Shown: positions 13,778-21,778, counted from the stretch's first letter. The stretch: DNA of 34,038 nt from Clostridiaceae bacterium BRH_c20a (GCA_000961765.1 LADT01000081.1:1-34038), one strand, 5' to 3'. Notes: a model not told the origin generated them from the sequence alone. A program made the numbers and translations.

Positions 13778-15088
13778 TTAATTAGTATTTAGAATAATAA
13801 AATTATCGTTAAGATTTTCTATTGCCTTATCCAGTATATTTTTTATGATTTTCCCCGACTCACTGTTTATTAACACTAACTCATTTTTATCTGCCAGGCT
13901 GCCATATATATATTTGCTGTTAGGTATTACTACTATATCCTGTAATGAATAATCCAGTTGAATCTCTCTTTTATTATTATCTTTGAAATTATATTCAATA
14001 ATTCCATTGCCTTCCTTATTTAACACTAAGATTTTATCTAAAATAGAGTCATAGCTATAGTCTCTGCTGAAATATATTTCTTTGATAACTTGTAGATCAA
14101 CAGAACTTAATATTTTTAAGGTTTTATCCTCATCCGTAACAAATAGATATTTTCCATCTGTACTTTTATTAATATCTGTAATTTTCTTATTACCTAAAGA
14201 CATACTTTTATCTAACATAAAACTCTCAAAATTTATTATTTTTATTTCATCTTCTTCACTAACAAACAATTGATTGCCTATCACCTCTATATTACTTGCA
14301 GACTTTATTAAATCCTTATAGGATAAAATTGTTTCTCCGTTTTCTAAGTTTATTACCAAAATGTTATCCCCGTTCTCACTGATAGCAAATAAAAATTTTT
14401 CTAACTCAAAATACACAATATTTTTTAAGGAAGGTAATGTTTTAATTGATTTTGAATTTATCCTAAAGTCTTCATTTAAAGTAATATTATCCAAAACGCC
14501 ATTTTCTTTATCATAGATTAGCCAGTTGTTATTATTGATTTTTAGAATATTATTTATAGAAGCTGAATATCCTAATTTCTTTTCACCTTGATTTGTTAAT
14601 AGCCATGAATCCCCTTTAATATCGTTTACTAAAATCCCAATTTGAGACGGAAATAAAAATTTATTTAGTTTATTAAGGGACCAGCTTATCTTCTCATTTT
14701 TACCGCCGGCTAACCCCGTTATATTTAAAGAGAGTTCTTTACCTTTTTGGAGAGTCTCTTTATCTAACTCCGCTACTACTTCTATCACTGGATGGTGTTC
14801 CGATTTACGAAGGTATTTATACTCTACAATCTTAAACTCTTCTTCATCTATCTCAGTACTAATTATTTCTTTCCAATTATTCTCAGTCAGATCTCCAGCA
14901 TGAGTTGTAAAGGATAGTTCAAACCTTAAATTATTATCCTGGTACTTTGTAGGTGATGCCTTAATTTGAATATCCTTTATTGTAATTGTCTCTGAAAATT
15001 TAGGAACTAATATTTTTTCTTGGTCCTGTGCACATCCGGTAATTAATAAAATTAATATTACCAGTATAAGCATTAAAATTTTTTTCAA
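13778..15088 (-). CDS. Lipoprotein with Ig-like and beta-propeller-like regions
   Basis: About 436 residues from a TTG start behind GAGGTGAC. The lipoprotein signal (KKILMLILVILILLITGCAQ) places it on the outer face of the membrane. An Ig-like region follows (about 30-130: ITIKDIQIKASPTKYQ ... ISWSLNK). The remainder consists of repeated four-strand blades such as DGKYLFVTDEDKTLKILSS and NSKYIYGSLADKNELVLIN, typical of YncE/WD40-like propellers. No catalytic motif. The frame stays open 56 codons further upstream through 60-bp DNA repeats, which I exclude because they form intergenic repeats. It is downstream of copZ on the same strand, but a copper role is not shown. Confidence 0.72.
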   Translation of the reverse strand: MKKILMLILVILILLITGCAQDQEKILVPKFSETITIKDIQIKASPTKYQDNNLRFELSFTTHAGDLTENNWKEIISTEIDEEEFKIVEYKYLRKSEHHPVIEVVAELDKETLQKGKELSLNITGLAGGKNEKISWSLNKLNKFLFPSQIGILVNDIKGDSWLLTNQGEKKLGYSASINNILKINNNNWLIYDKENGVLDNITLNEDFRINSKSIKTLPSLKNIVYFELEKFLFAISENGDNILVINLENGETILSYKDLIKSASNIEVIGNQLFVSEEDEIKIINFESFMLDKSMSLGNKKITDINKSTDGKYLFVTDEDKTLKILSSVDLQVIKEIYFSRDYSYDSILDKILVLNKEGNGIIEYNFKDNNKREIQLDYSLQDIVVIPNSKYIYGSLADKNELVLINSESGKIIKNILDKAIENLNDNFIILNTN

Positions 15089-15120
15089 TACTGTCACCTC
15101 TAAATGATGAATATAATGAA

Positions 15121-15254
15121 AGGAGACACACCTCTCAGGTGAGCTATGCTTCGCTGCTGAGGAATGTCCCCAACGAATAAAGGAGACACACCTCTCAGGT
15201 GAGCTATGCTTCGCTACTGAGGAATGTCCCCAACGAATAAAGGAGACACACCTC
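15121..15254. repeat. 60-bp tandem repeat, two copies plus a partial third
   Basis: Units at 15121-15180 and 15181-15240 differ at one base (G/A), and 15241-15254 begins a third. Each contains a CTCAG/CTGAG dyad and the string GAATGTCCCCAACG. They look like an intergenic REP-type element. One reading frame is open through the array and joins the lipoprotein frame. Confidence 0.9.
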
Positions 15255-15256
15255 AT

Positions 15257-15321
15257 AACAGGAAGCAGGAGGCAAGCTGCAAGATAAAAGCTTATTCTTG
15301 CCTCTTGCCTCTTGATTCTTG
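15257..15321. repeat. Low-complexity inverted repeat
   Basis: Motifs AGGCAAG and CTTGCCT face each other around a near-palindrome centred on AAGCTT (about 15290), and TTGCCTC is tandemly repeated at 15297-15311. It probably belongs to the same intergenic repeat zone. Confidence 0.5.
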
Positions 15322-15325
15322 CGAA

Positions 15326-15342
15326 TTACCCCTCAGGGGTAA
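15326..15342. promoter_or_regulatory. Palindrome TTACCCC-N3-GGGGTAA, copper-operator-like
   Basis: A perfect 7-bp inverted repeat between copZ (which ends at 15365) and the lipoprotein gene. The motif fits the GC-centred palindromes seen at CsoR sites. On the minus strand the T-run precedes rather than follows it, so it is not a terminator for copZ. Confidence 0.4.
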
Positions 15343-15364
15343 AAAAGTGAACAATTTATGAATA

Positions 15365-15565
15365 TTAAACTATTTCATACCCCTGATCTTCAATTTCTGA
15401 AATTATTTTTTTCAAACTTATTTTTTCCTTGTCATATTCCACAACTACATGTTTTGCCTCAAGGTTAACTGTTCCACTAACACCAATTTCCTTTAAAGCG
15501 TTCTCAATAGACTTCTTACAATGGGTGCAGGACATTCCATTTACCTTCAAAACTTCTTTTTCCAT
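15365..15565 (-). CDS. copZ: Copper chaperone CopZ
   Basis: 66 residues, a single heavy-metal-associated (ferredoxin-like) domain. The Cu(I)-binding motif GMSCTHCKKSIENAL is near the N-terminus, as in all CopZ proteins, which ferry Cu(I) in the cytoplasm and hand it to the N-terminal domains of CopA. The gene starts 16 bp after copA, with a good GGGAGG site, so the two form a copA-copZ operon. Length is exactly that of the family. Confidence 0.95.
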   Translation of the reverse strand: MEKEVLKVNGMSCTHCKKSIENALKEIGVSGTVNLEAKHVVVEYDKEKISLKKIISEIEDQGYEIV

Positions 15566-15581
15566 TTAAAATACCTCCCGT

Positions 15582-17987
15582 TTATTTTTTATACTTCCAT
15601 CTTTTTAATCTCAAAGCATTAGTTACAACAGAAACTGAGCTAAAGGCCATAGCGCCGCCTGCTATTACAGGATTTAACAAACCCAGGGCAGCCACAGGTA
15701 TACCTAGTGTGTTGTAAATTAATGCCCAAAATAAATTTTGCCTTATGTTACGCATTGTTGCTCTACTTAACTTAATGCTTGCAGGGATACCCCTTAAATC
15801 TCCTGACATCAGAGTAATATCTGCCGCTTCCATGGCAACATCTGTTCCGGTACCAATGGCCATTCCAACATCAGCAGTTGCTAAAGCAGGGGCATCATTA
15901 ATACCATCCCCAACCATACCAACCTTTTTACCTTGCCCTTTTAATTTTGCTACTTCATTGGCTTTGTCCTCAGGCAATACCTCAGCTAAAACATGGGTAA
16001 TACCGACCTGTTCCGCAATAGCCCTTGCAGTTCGTTTGTTATCCCCAGTTATCATTACAACATCAATATTCATGTCTTTAAGAGCCTTGATCGCCTCTAT
16101 GGAGGTTTCCTTGATAGTATCCGCTACCGCAATAATAGCAGCGATAGAATTATCTACAGCCATAAGCATTGCAGTTTTACCTTGATCTTCAAATTCACTC
16201 ATCTTATCTTCAATTTTTTCAATAGAAATTATCCTATCCCTCATTAATTTTCTGGTACCCATTAATATCTTTTTCCCATCCACAACGGCCTCCACACCAT
16301 GACCCGGTATGGCATTAAATTCATCTGGGTCCGGTAATTCACCAAAAACTTCTTTTCCTTTAATGACTATAGCTTCACCTAGGGGATGCTCCGAACCCTT
16401 CTCAGTTATTGCAGCAATCCTTAAAATATCATTGTCAGCTAAAGCATTTATACTATAAATGTCAGTTACCTCCGGCTTCCCTTTGGTAATCGTACCTGTT
16501 TTATCTAAAACAATAGTATCAAGCTTATGGGTATTTTCTAAGTGTTCTCCACCTTTAATTAAGATACCGTTCTCTGCACCTTTACCAGTTCCCACCATAA
16601 TGGAAGTAGGTGTAGCTAGGCCTAAGGCACAAGGACAAGCTATTACCAGCACCGCAGTAAAATTAATTAGTGCTCTGGTGAAATTTCCAGGTTCAACAAC
16701 AAAATACCAAACACCTATAGTGATTACTGCAATCACTATAACCGCAGGAACAAAATAAGAAGAAATAATATCAGCCATTCTTTGTATAGGAGCCTTAGAA
16801 CCTTGGGCATCTTCCACTACTTTTATTATTTGGGCCAAAGCCGTATCTTTGCCTACCTTAGTTGCTTCAAATTTAAAGGTACCATGTCTATTTATAGTTG
16901 CTCCGATAACTTTGTCCCCTGCTTTCTTATCTACAGGAATACTTTCACCGGTTAACATAGACTCGTCTAATGCCGAATAACCTTCTTTAATAACACCATC
17001 AACAGGTACTTTTTCTCCTGGCCGAACCACAATTAAGTCGCCTGCAACTACTTCCTCAATAGGAATATCACTTTCCTTACCATCTCTGACTACTCTGGCT
17101 GTTTTTGCCTGCAGTCCCATTAGCTTTTTAATTGCTTCAGAGGTTTTTCCTTTAGCAATGGCTTCTAATAGCTTACCTAAGATTATTAAAGTGATAATTA
17201 TTGCTGAGGTCTCATAATAAACGTGCATCTCTCCAATTTGCTGACCCCAAAAGGTAACAACAACACTGAATAGGTATGCTGCAGATGTTCCCAAGGCAAC
17301 TAAGACTGCCATATTTGCGCTCTTATTCTTTAGTGCATAATAGGCATCTTTATAAAACTGGGCACCAGCGATAAATTGAATAGGTGTTGCTAAAGCTAAC
17401 TGAAACAACATATTAAAAATAATATCCGGCACCCAGGTCCATTTAAACAGCTCAGCAAACATAAATAGTGCTAAAGGTAGAGAAAGAACTGCCGAGAAGA
17501 TAAAATACATTTTCTGCTTTCTAATTTCTTTTTCCCTTGACTCCTTCTCTTTATCACTGTCCACCCTGTCTCCTGCGACCTGAGCTTTATAACCCAACTT
17601 TTCTATTACTGCCTTTAAGTCAACGGTTGAAACAACGGAACTATAATATGTTACTGAGGCCTTTTCTGTTGCCAAATTGACAGTTGCCCTTGCTACTCCC
17701 GGTAATAAATTGAGTTTTTTCTCTATCTTTGCAGCACAGGCAGCACAGGTCATTCCTTGAATTTTGAGATCAACATTATCAGCTACAACTTGGTATCCTA
17801 ATTTGTTAATTTTTTCTACAAAATCAATTAATTTGATTTTTGTTGAGTCATACTCAATGGCTGCCTTTTCCATAGCTAAATTTACATTTACATTTGTCAC
17901 ACCAGCCATCTTGCTTAAGGATTTTTCAATTTTGGCAGCACAGGCTGCACAGGTCATTCCTTTTATTTTTAAACTACTTTTCTCCAT
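15582..17987 (-). CDS. copA: Copper-exporting P1B-type ATPase CopA
   Basis: 801 residues. Two N-terminal heavy-metal domains each carry [13 protein letters not shown]. Membrane helices follow, with the ion-pathway motif [10 protein letters not shown]. The phosphorylation site is [12 protein letters not shown], the nucleotide-binding signature SEHPLGEAI, and the hinge [10 protein letters not shown]. The last helices carry YN and MAFSS, matching the Cu(I)-specific P1B-1 subgroup. It pumps Cu(I) out of the cytoplasm and receives it from CopZ, encoded next. AAAGGA lies 8 nt upstream of the ATG. All catalytic motifs are intact. No csoR or other copper regulator gene is in the window. Confidence 0.97.
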   Translation of the reverse strand: MEKSSLKIKGMTCAACAAKIEKSLSKMAGVTNVNVNLAMEKAAIEYDSTKIKLIDFVEKINKLGYQVVADNVDLKIQGMTCAACAAKIEKKLNLLPGVARATVNLATEKASVTYYSSVVSTVDLKAVIEKLGYKAQVAGDRVDSDKEKESREKEIRKQKMYFIFSAVLSLPLALFMFAELFKWTWVPDIIFNMLFQLALATPIQFIAGAQFYKDAYYALKNKSANMAVLVALGTSAAYLFSVVVTFWGQQIGEMHVYYETSAIIITLIILGKLLEAIAKGKTSEAIKKLMGLQAKTARVVRDGKESDIPIEEVVAGDLIVVRPGEKVPVDGVIKEGYSALDESMLTGESIPVDKKAGDKVIGATINRHGTFKFEATKVGKDTALAQIIKVVEDAQGSKAPIQRMADIISSYFVPAVIVIAVITIGVWYFVVEPGNFTRALINFTAVLVIACPCALGLATPTSIMVGTGKGAENGILIKGGEHLENTHKLDTIVLDKTGTITKGKPEVTDIYSINALADNDILRIAAITEKGSEHPLGEAIVIKGKEVFGELPDPDEFNAIPGHGVEAVVDGKKILMGTRKLMRDRIISIEKIEDKMSEFEDQGKTAMLMAVDNSIAAIIAVADTIKETSIEAIKALKDMNIDVVMITGDNKRTARAIAEQVGITHVLAEVLPEDKANEVAKLKGQGKKVGMVGDGINDAPALATADVGMAIGTGTDVAMEAADITLMSGDLRGIPASIKLSRATMRNIRQNLFWALIYNTLGIPVAALGLLNPVIAGGAMAFSSVSVVTNALRLKRWKYKK

Positions 17988-18045
17988 TTAAATCATCCTT
18001 TCCATTCCATTAAACTGATGCTTCTAAAAAATAATATTAAATAAT

Positions 18046-18081
18046 TCAAGGTTTTCTATTTATTATTCCTGAAAGCTTCAT
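18046..18081 (-). CDS. Possible 11-residue leader peptide before copA
   Basis: MKLSGIINRKP is preceded by GAGGTGA at ideal spacing and ends 58 bp before copA. It contains no Cys or His, so a direct metal-sensing role is not obvious. Its good ribosome site is the only evidence. Confidence 0.3.
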   Translation of the reverse strand: MKLSGIINRKP

Positions 18082-18171
18082 ATTAAATCACCTCTAACTC
18101 CTTTTCACTATTAAAAACGACAAATTTGAATGAAGTATGAACCAACTGTGTCTAATCTTTGAACTTTTTGG

Positions 18172-18206
18172 TAAAAAAAGATACCGCTGTGTCTACCAAC
18201 GGTATC
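18172..18206 (-). terminator. Terminator of the DUF2933 gene
   Basis: GATACCG (18180-18186) pairs with CGGTATC (18200-18206), and seven T follow on the minus strand. It separates the DUF2933 gene from copA. Confidence 0.85.
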
Positions 18207-18216
18207 CTAGGGGGTA
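18202..18216. promoter_or_regulatory. CsoR-like GC-rich palindrome upstream of copA
   Basis: GTATCCTAGGGGGTA is close in sequence to known CsoR operators. It overlaps the distal arm of the DUF2933 terminator and is about 215 bp upstream of copA. If it is the copA operator the mRNA leader would be long. Confidence 0.4.
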
Positions 18217-18239
18217 AAATCGCTTAAAACAGTTCACTT

Positions 18240-18509
18240 TTACTGCTCATTTTGAAGGTTATTTGATTCTTCTAATTTTTTAGTCTCAGAGCCACGTCCA
18301 TGGCAGCTGCCACCTTTATCTTTCATAAAGAACATCATTCCTATATGCATTAATGGACATAACAGTAGAATAAGCCAATAAAGATTACTCCCTCCGCCAG
18401 CAAGGTTTCTCAGCTGTGGAGCAAACAATACTAAAAGCAAGATTGGAGCTAAACAACATATTAACATTAATAATCCATGAAATACACCATGTTTCTTGTT
18501 ATGGTTCAA
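18240..18509 (-). CDS. DUF2933 small membrane protein
   Basis: 89 residues with two membrane helices (about 11-30 and 42-62). The family signature LLLCPLMHIGMMFFM is followed by a Gly/His/Cys-containing stretch (GGSCHGRGS) and a polar tail. DUF2933 proteins often accompany copper or heavy-metal resistance genes, and here copA is the next gene downstream, but a terminator separates them. TTG start 6 nt behind AGGAGGAG. A short dyad TATAC/GTATA (18527-18539) lies just upstream. The role is unknown; metal binding by the His/Met/Cys residues is a guess. Confidence 0.85.
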   Translation of the reverse strand: MNHNKKHGVFHGLLMLICCLAPILLLVLFAPQLRNLAGGGSNLYWLILLLCPLMHIGMMFFMKDKGGSCHGRGSETKKLEESNNLQNEQ

Positions 18510-18708
18510 GCTAACTCCTCCTAAAATATACTTTGTATACTGATATAATGGATAATACCTTTTAATAGTGTCTAATGTCTTATTAAAATGTGATAAAATT
18601 ATGATATTTTTGCGTATTTTAGTTGAACTTATCGGAGTTCCCCTTACAAATTAAAGAGGAATAGATATAAGCATTTTAATTAATAACCTGCTTACAGAGT
18701 TCAAAAAT

Positions 18709-18734
18709 GAAGCGAAGGGCTAATCCTTCGCTTC
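18709..18734 (-). terminator. Terminator of the Spo0E-like gene
   Basis: A perfect 10-bp stem GAAGCGAAGG/CCTTCGCTTC has a 6-nt loop and is followed by five T on the minus strand. It directly adjoins the stop codon. Confidence 0.9.
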
Positions 18735-18905
18735 TTATGTTAAGGGAGGTGATAATTCACTTTTTTTTAAAGATTCAATAATTAATTTATCTAATTCTAT
18801 ACTCTTTTTTAAAACCTCTTGATCTTGAAAATCTCCCTTAGCCTGGTACAAATTATTAAGCTCTTGTCTTAAAACATATATTTTATATTCTAAATAAGAA
18901 CTCAC
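18735..18905 (-). CDS. Spo0E-like sporulation regulator
   Basis: 56 residues, GTG start behind GGTGGTGGG. The pattern EYKIYVLRQELNNLYQ followed by VLKKSIELDKLIIESLKK matches the Spo0E family. These are two-helix aspartyl-phosphate phosphatases that dephosphorylate Spo0A~P and hold back sporulation; the conserved S-x-E-L-D core is present (SIELD). The gene is short enough to be missed by simple ORF calling. It has its own strong terminator and no operon partner. It supports a spore-forming host. Confidence 0.85.
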   Translation of the reverse strand: MSSYLEYKIYVLRQELNNLYQAKGDFQDQEVLKKSIELDKLIIESLKKSELSPPLT

Positions 18906-18998
18906 TTAACCCACCACCCTTTTAGCCAAGCCTTTGGCGAAGGTGGAAGCCTTATTTCGACTTATGCCACCTCAAACTTACGCTTTCTTTTTAATGCT

Positions 18999-19016
18999 AA
19001 AAAAGGGCCTGAGGCC
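18999..19016 (-). terminator. Terminator-like hairpin
   Basis: GGGCC/GGCCC with a 3-nt loop is followed by six T on the minus strand. It is the likely stop for transcripts coming from the ThiF gene or the transposase remnant. The stretch 18906-18998 shows nothing else. Confidence 0.7.
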
Positions 19017-19091
19017 CAGAAAACCCAATTACATCTTAACGCATTATTTAAAATACCTCATAATGTTGATAAAACTATGAAGAGTTTGACA

Positions 19092-19217
19092 TTAATTAAT
19101 AACTAGTTTTTCTTTTATTGTATCTTTATTTTCTACAAACTCGATATACCTTTGGACGGCTTTCTTTTTATCCTCTGAAAACACAGATAACGGAAATTGA
19201 ATATCACATCTTTTTGA
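19092..19217 (-). pseudogene. C-terminal remnant of a REP-associated Y1-type transposase
   Basis: A minus-strand frame without start reads CDIQFPLSVFSEDKKKAVQR followed by YIEFVENKDTIKEKL and a stop. The FxLS.FSED+.KA...F.EF pattern resembles the end of IS200/REP-associated tyrosine transposases. Part of this segment recurs as an imperfect copy on the other side of the ThiF gene. The assignment rests on about 40 residues only. Confidence 0.45.
19115..19141. repeat. Left copy of imperfect direct repeat flanking thiF
   Basis: This 27-bp segment matches 20164-20190 at 25 of 27 positions, and the flanking bases remain similar. Both copies translate to FVE(N/D)KD on the minus strand. Confidence 0.8.
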
Positions 19218-19236
19218 TCAATAAGCTTTATATTCC

Positions 19237-20070
19237 TCAACGATTCTCCGTGGCCTCTGATACTGACCCGGTTAGGAACGTCTGATCAAACAGGTCTATG
19301 TAAATATACTGAGGAGCCTTAATGATTTCTTTTCTCATTAAAAGTATGTTGATTGCATTACCTGCGGCTAAAACCGAAGCTAGTCCAACACCAACGCTGC
19401 AGGTTGGAACCGGTCTCTGCCCCGCAATGATTTCCTGAAGCATTTCAAGGGACATGGCGTGGGCGGCATAAGAGGGAACAACGGGCAGGATCCTTTCAGT
19501 CGGTACAGACAATTCCCCGAGATTTTCCAAGTCCTCGTTTAGCGGTATTTTATTATATTCTTCAAGGGTGATCCCCTGGGGATCAAAATTGGTCAGAAGT
19601 GCCCCAAAACCGATTGCCCCGGCAAAGAAGTAATAGATGCCTCTTTTTCTGGCTGCCCGCTGTAAGTAAATGGACTCTTTCCACGCACCATAGTCCATTT
19701 CGTCAATAACCAGGTCGCAGCCTTCTAAAAACTGGATTGCACTCTCCTCTGAAGTAATACCATTATTATCATAGTAAATGCTGGCCTCGGGGTTAATATC
19801 CTTGATATCCTGATAAACAACTTCAGCCTTATTTCGCTCCAATGTGAGCATCGTGGAACCATGCTGCCTGTTTAAGTTGCTTTGTTCAAAGGTTCCCAAG
19901 TCGGTAATCTTTATGTTGCCCACACCTAGTCTAATCAGTCTTTCAACCAAAAGACCACCAACCCCACCTACACCAGCTACAGCGATGGTTGATTTTTTCA
20001 GTTGTTCCTGCTCTGCTTCCGTAAATATACCAATATTACGAATGAAACTCTCCTGGTATTGCTTACTCAT
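19237..20070 (-). CDS. E1-like ThiF-family adenylyltransferase, orphan
   Basis: 277 residues from the ATG behind GGGGAGGGG; 14 more codons upstream are open but lack a ribosome site. E1-like enzymes adenylate the C-terminus of ubiquitin-like or sulfur-carrier proteins, or small substrates. The Rossmann ATP site AVAGVGGVGGLLVERLIRLG and the NLNRQHG adenylation loop are clear, as is the conserved acidic DLVIDEMDYG. The two CxxC zinc knuckles of ThiF/MoeB are absent; only two Cys were seen (EGCDL, PTCSVG). No sulfur carrier, desulfurase or nitroreductase gene is adjacent. It is flanked by imperfect direct repeats of transposase-like DNA and is GC-richer than its neighbours, suggesting transfer. 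The substrate is unknown. Confidence 0.85.
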   Translation of the reverse strand: MSKQYQESFIRNIGIFTEAEQEQLKKSTIAVAGVGGVGGLLVERLIRLGVGNIKITDLGTFEQSNLNRQHGSTMLTLERNKAEVVYQDIKDINPEASIYYDNNGITSEESAIQFLEGCDLVIDEMDYGAWKESIYLQRAARKRGIYYFFAGAIGFGALLTNFDPQGITLEEYNKIPLNEDLENLGELSVPTERILPVVPSYAAHAMSLEMLQEIIAGQRPVPTCSVGVGLASVLAAGNAINILLMRKEIIKAPQYIYIDLFDQTFLTGSVSEATENR

Positions 20071-20163
20071 TAATACCCCTCCCCGTACACTAAATAATTT
20101 GCGGTCATACACAAGGAGTTTACTTCTTTTTACAACTGATAAATTCCTTTAAATTAGTTCTAT

Positions 20164-20190
20164 TTATTGAATCTTTATCTTCTACAAACT
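20164..20190. repeat. Right copy of imperfect direct repeat flanking thiF
   Basis: Partner of 19115-19141 (25/27 identical). On the minus strand the surrounding frame reads KFVEDKDSINRTNLKEFISC, resembling the end of the transposase remnant. Confidence 0.8.
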
Positions 20191-20354
20191 TAAGGGAAAA
20201 CTAATTAATAAAACATTTATTTACAATGAATTAACCCGATCCGGAACTTAATAAGCAATGATAACGTCAATATTACTAAATAACGAAATCAAAAAGGAAA
20301 AGGTGGTTTATATGTACTGACCAGCATCGAAAAAATACAAAACTAGAAACATTA

Positions 20355-20389
20355 GGCTGCCCCTAAAGCTAAAGCGGGGTAGCTTTTTT
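20355..20389 (+). terminator. Terminator of a possible short + strand RNA
   Basis: GCTGCCCC pairs with GGGGTAGC (one G-T pair) and is followed by TTTTTT. No gene of size lies upstream on this strand. An AAGGTGG site and ATG-TAC-TGA at about 20331-20340 make a two-codon ORF. A small RNA or leader is possible. No other gene was seen in 20191-20440. Confidence 0.6.
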
Positions 20390-20444
20390 GCTATTATAAT
20401 ATTTACTCTATTTAAAGAATAATTGGAAAATGGAGGAATGTAAA

Positions 20445-20528
20445 ATGCGCGAGCAGTTAAAAAGGTTTATAAAAAAGATAAAGGCACCTTCGTTAAGTAC
20501 CTTTATCTTTCTCAAATTGAAAGGTTAA
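20445..20528 (+). CDS. Possible 27-residue peptide ORF over a terminator
   Basis: MREQLKRFIKKIKAPSLSTF continues to LKG and stops. TGGAGG lies 9 nt upstream of the ATG. However the ORF's second half is the terminator hairpin of the opposite gene, so the coding claim is weak. Confidence 0.2.
   Translation: MREQLKRFIKKIKAPSLSTFIFLKLKG
20468..20510 (-). terminator. Terminator of the DUF2512 gene
   Basis: An 11-bp stem AAAGATAAAGG/CCTTTATCTTT (20474-20484 with 20500-20510) is followed by a T-run on the minus strand, 20 bp after the stop. Confidence 0.85.
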
Positions 20529-20530
20529 TA

Positions 20531-20890
20531 TTATTTACTCGGTGCAACTTTCTTTGCACTAAGTAGATATTTATGAAAGAAGTACTCTAGTACCGCGACA
20601 ATTCCTGCAAATAATAATAATGAAAAAAAGCTTGTAGTAAATTGAAGTATTATTATGCTATAAATATATGCTGTTAAAGCACCCATTAAACCATCACCTA
20701 AAGAAGCAACTATATTACCAAGCCTTGGCAGTACCACAAGATCGCCTAATAGATAATTAAGGACTGTACCCAATAAACTTACTATAAATATACTAGTTAA
20801 TGTATTATTGTCAATAAAGCCAAATGCAACCCATGCAGCAGCAAAAGTCATAATAAATTTTAACAGTAAGGCCTGTGTTGTTCTGCTCAT
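20531..20890 (-). CDS. DUF2512 (YndM-like) membrane protein
   Basis: 119 residues with four hydrophobic segments, resembling the YndM/DUF2512 family of small membrane proteins found in spore formers. Typical stretches are ALLLKFIMTFAAAWVAFG, SLLGTVLNYLLGDLVVLPRL and the C-terminal ALTAYIY ... EYFFHKYLL. The function is unknown. The start is the ATG 8 nt behind GGGGG; an earlier in-frame start (20929) adds 13 residues without a ribosome site. Confidence 0.8.
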   Translation of the reverse strand: MSRTTQALLLKFIMTFAAAWVAFGFIDNNTLTSIFIVSLLGTVLNYLLGDLVVLPRLGNIVASLGDGLMGALTAYIYSIIILQFTTSFFSLLLFAGIVAVLEYFFHKYLLSAKKVAPSK

Positions 20891-21051
20891 AGTGGTTACC
20901 CCCTTGAAAATTTTTTTTATAACTACCATGAGTATTATTTACAAATAAGATATATAATAACCAGCGCATTATATGGTTAATATTTCCATATATAATATAA
21001 ATTTGTATTGTAAATAATACTTATGTATTTTAAAAATAAGGAGGATTAACA

Positions 21052-21453
21052 ATGATTCATAATGAAGTAAGCCAAATCGGTCAAACTCTTAATCAAATGT
21101 ACGAAATGGCAGAACAAATGAGGCAAATGGAAGAAAGTAATCGTCAAATGCTAAATCAACTTGCCCAAAGGGAAGCAAACGTCGTTCAGCAAATACAAAC
21201 ACTTCAACAAATGTTACAGCAAAGTAATAGAGCAGTACAAAATCTACAAAATCAAATTCAAGGTACTTTTAACCAAAGCCTAGTTTCCCAAAATAGCTTA
21301 AGAGGGACAGGGACTTACTCAAATACTGATATAAATGTAGGACCAACTCATAATTTTGCACAAGGAATGATGAGAACCTCCGCTCCAATGGTTGATCCCA
21401 GAACAATGGATCCTAGTACATATGAAAGTTCTTTACAGCGGTTTAACATTTAA
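21052..21453 (+). CDS. Gln-rich coiled-coil protein, unknown
   Basis: 133 residues. About 1-75 is an uninterrupted amphipathic helix very rich in Gln and Met (LNQMYEMAEQMRQMEESNRQ), certainly a coiled coil. The C-terminal half is polar and flexible with Met-Asp-Pro repeats (VDPRTMDPSTYESS). AAGGAGG lies 7 nt upstream of the ATG and a perfect terminator follows. Neighbouring coat-type genes suggest a spore or coat context, but no family was recognised. Confidence 0.75.
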   Translation: MIHNEVSQIGQTLNQMYEMAEQMRQMEESNRQMLNQLAQREANVVQQIQTLQQMLQQSNRAVQNLQNQIQGTFNQSLVSQNSLRGTGTYSNTDINVGPTHNFAQGMMRTSAPMVDPRTMDPSTYESSLQRFNI

Positions 21454-21466
21454 AGAAATAGAAAAA

Positions 21467-21496
21467 TTAGCAGGTATAGTTACCTGCTAATTTTTT
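21467..21496 (+). terminator. Terminator of the coiled-coil gene
   Basis: A perfect 10-bp stem TTAGCAGGTA/TACCTGCTAA with a 4-nt loop, followed by six T. Confidence 0.92.
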
Positions 21497-21500
21497 ATAA

Positions 21501-21778
21501 CTATACCCCTACTAAAGAAACTGTCCCCCCTTTGCGTACTGCCTGGGATGCTATTTCAATAGCTGATTTCGAGTCTCCCTGTAGCTTAAGTGCAGTCTCG
21601 AGCATTTCTATAGTTGACATTTTACCGTCCATGCCCAGACAATCTATAAATGCAAATCTGAGCCACATATAGCCGTAAATGTAACTCTGATAATTGCATC
21701 ATCAGGCTTAGTTATAACAGGGTCATCGACATTTCTTACTTTAACATCTTTTATTCCTTCATAAACAACTGCCGTCAA
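21501..21778 (-). pseudogene. Zinc-dependent alcohol dehydrogenase with a large internal deletion
   Basis: From TTG at 21778 the frame reads TAVVYEGIKDVKVRNVDDPV and reaches ICGSDLHL, the zinc-site motif of medium-chain alcohol/formaldehyde dehydrogenases, then TAG. At once another frame gives IDCLGMDGKMSTIEMLETAL and QAVRKGGTVSLVGV, which belongs some 200 residues further on in the same family. So the middle, with the cofactor-binding fold, has been deleted and the C-terminal part is missing. It is non-functional. Confidence 0.85.

Noticed and set aside
15121-15254. CRISPR array
   Set aside because: Units are directly adjacent and almost identical with no unique spacers; only two and a part are present.
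15089-15256. Extending the lipoprotein gene upstream through the 60-bp repeats
   Set aside because: The repeat-encoded part lacks a matching signal and would bury the lipoprotein signal peptide inside the protein; the TTG behind GAGGTG fits better.
19237-20070. TcdA, MoeB or ThiF proper
   Set aside because: The zinc CxxC pairs are missing and no thiamine, molybdopterin or tRNA-modification partner is adjacent, so only the family level is stated.
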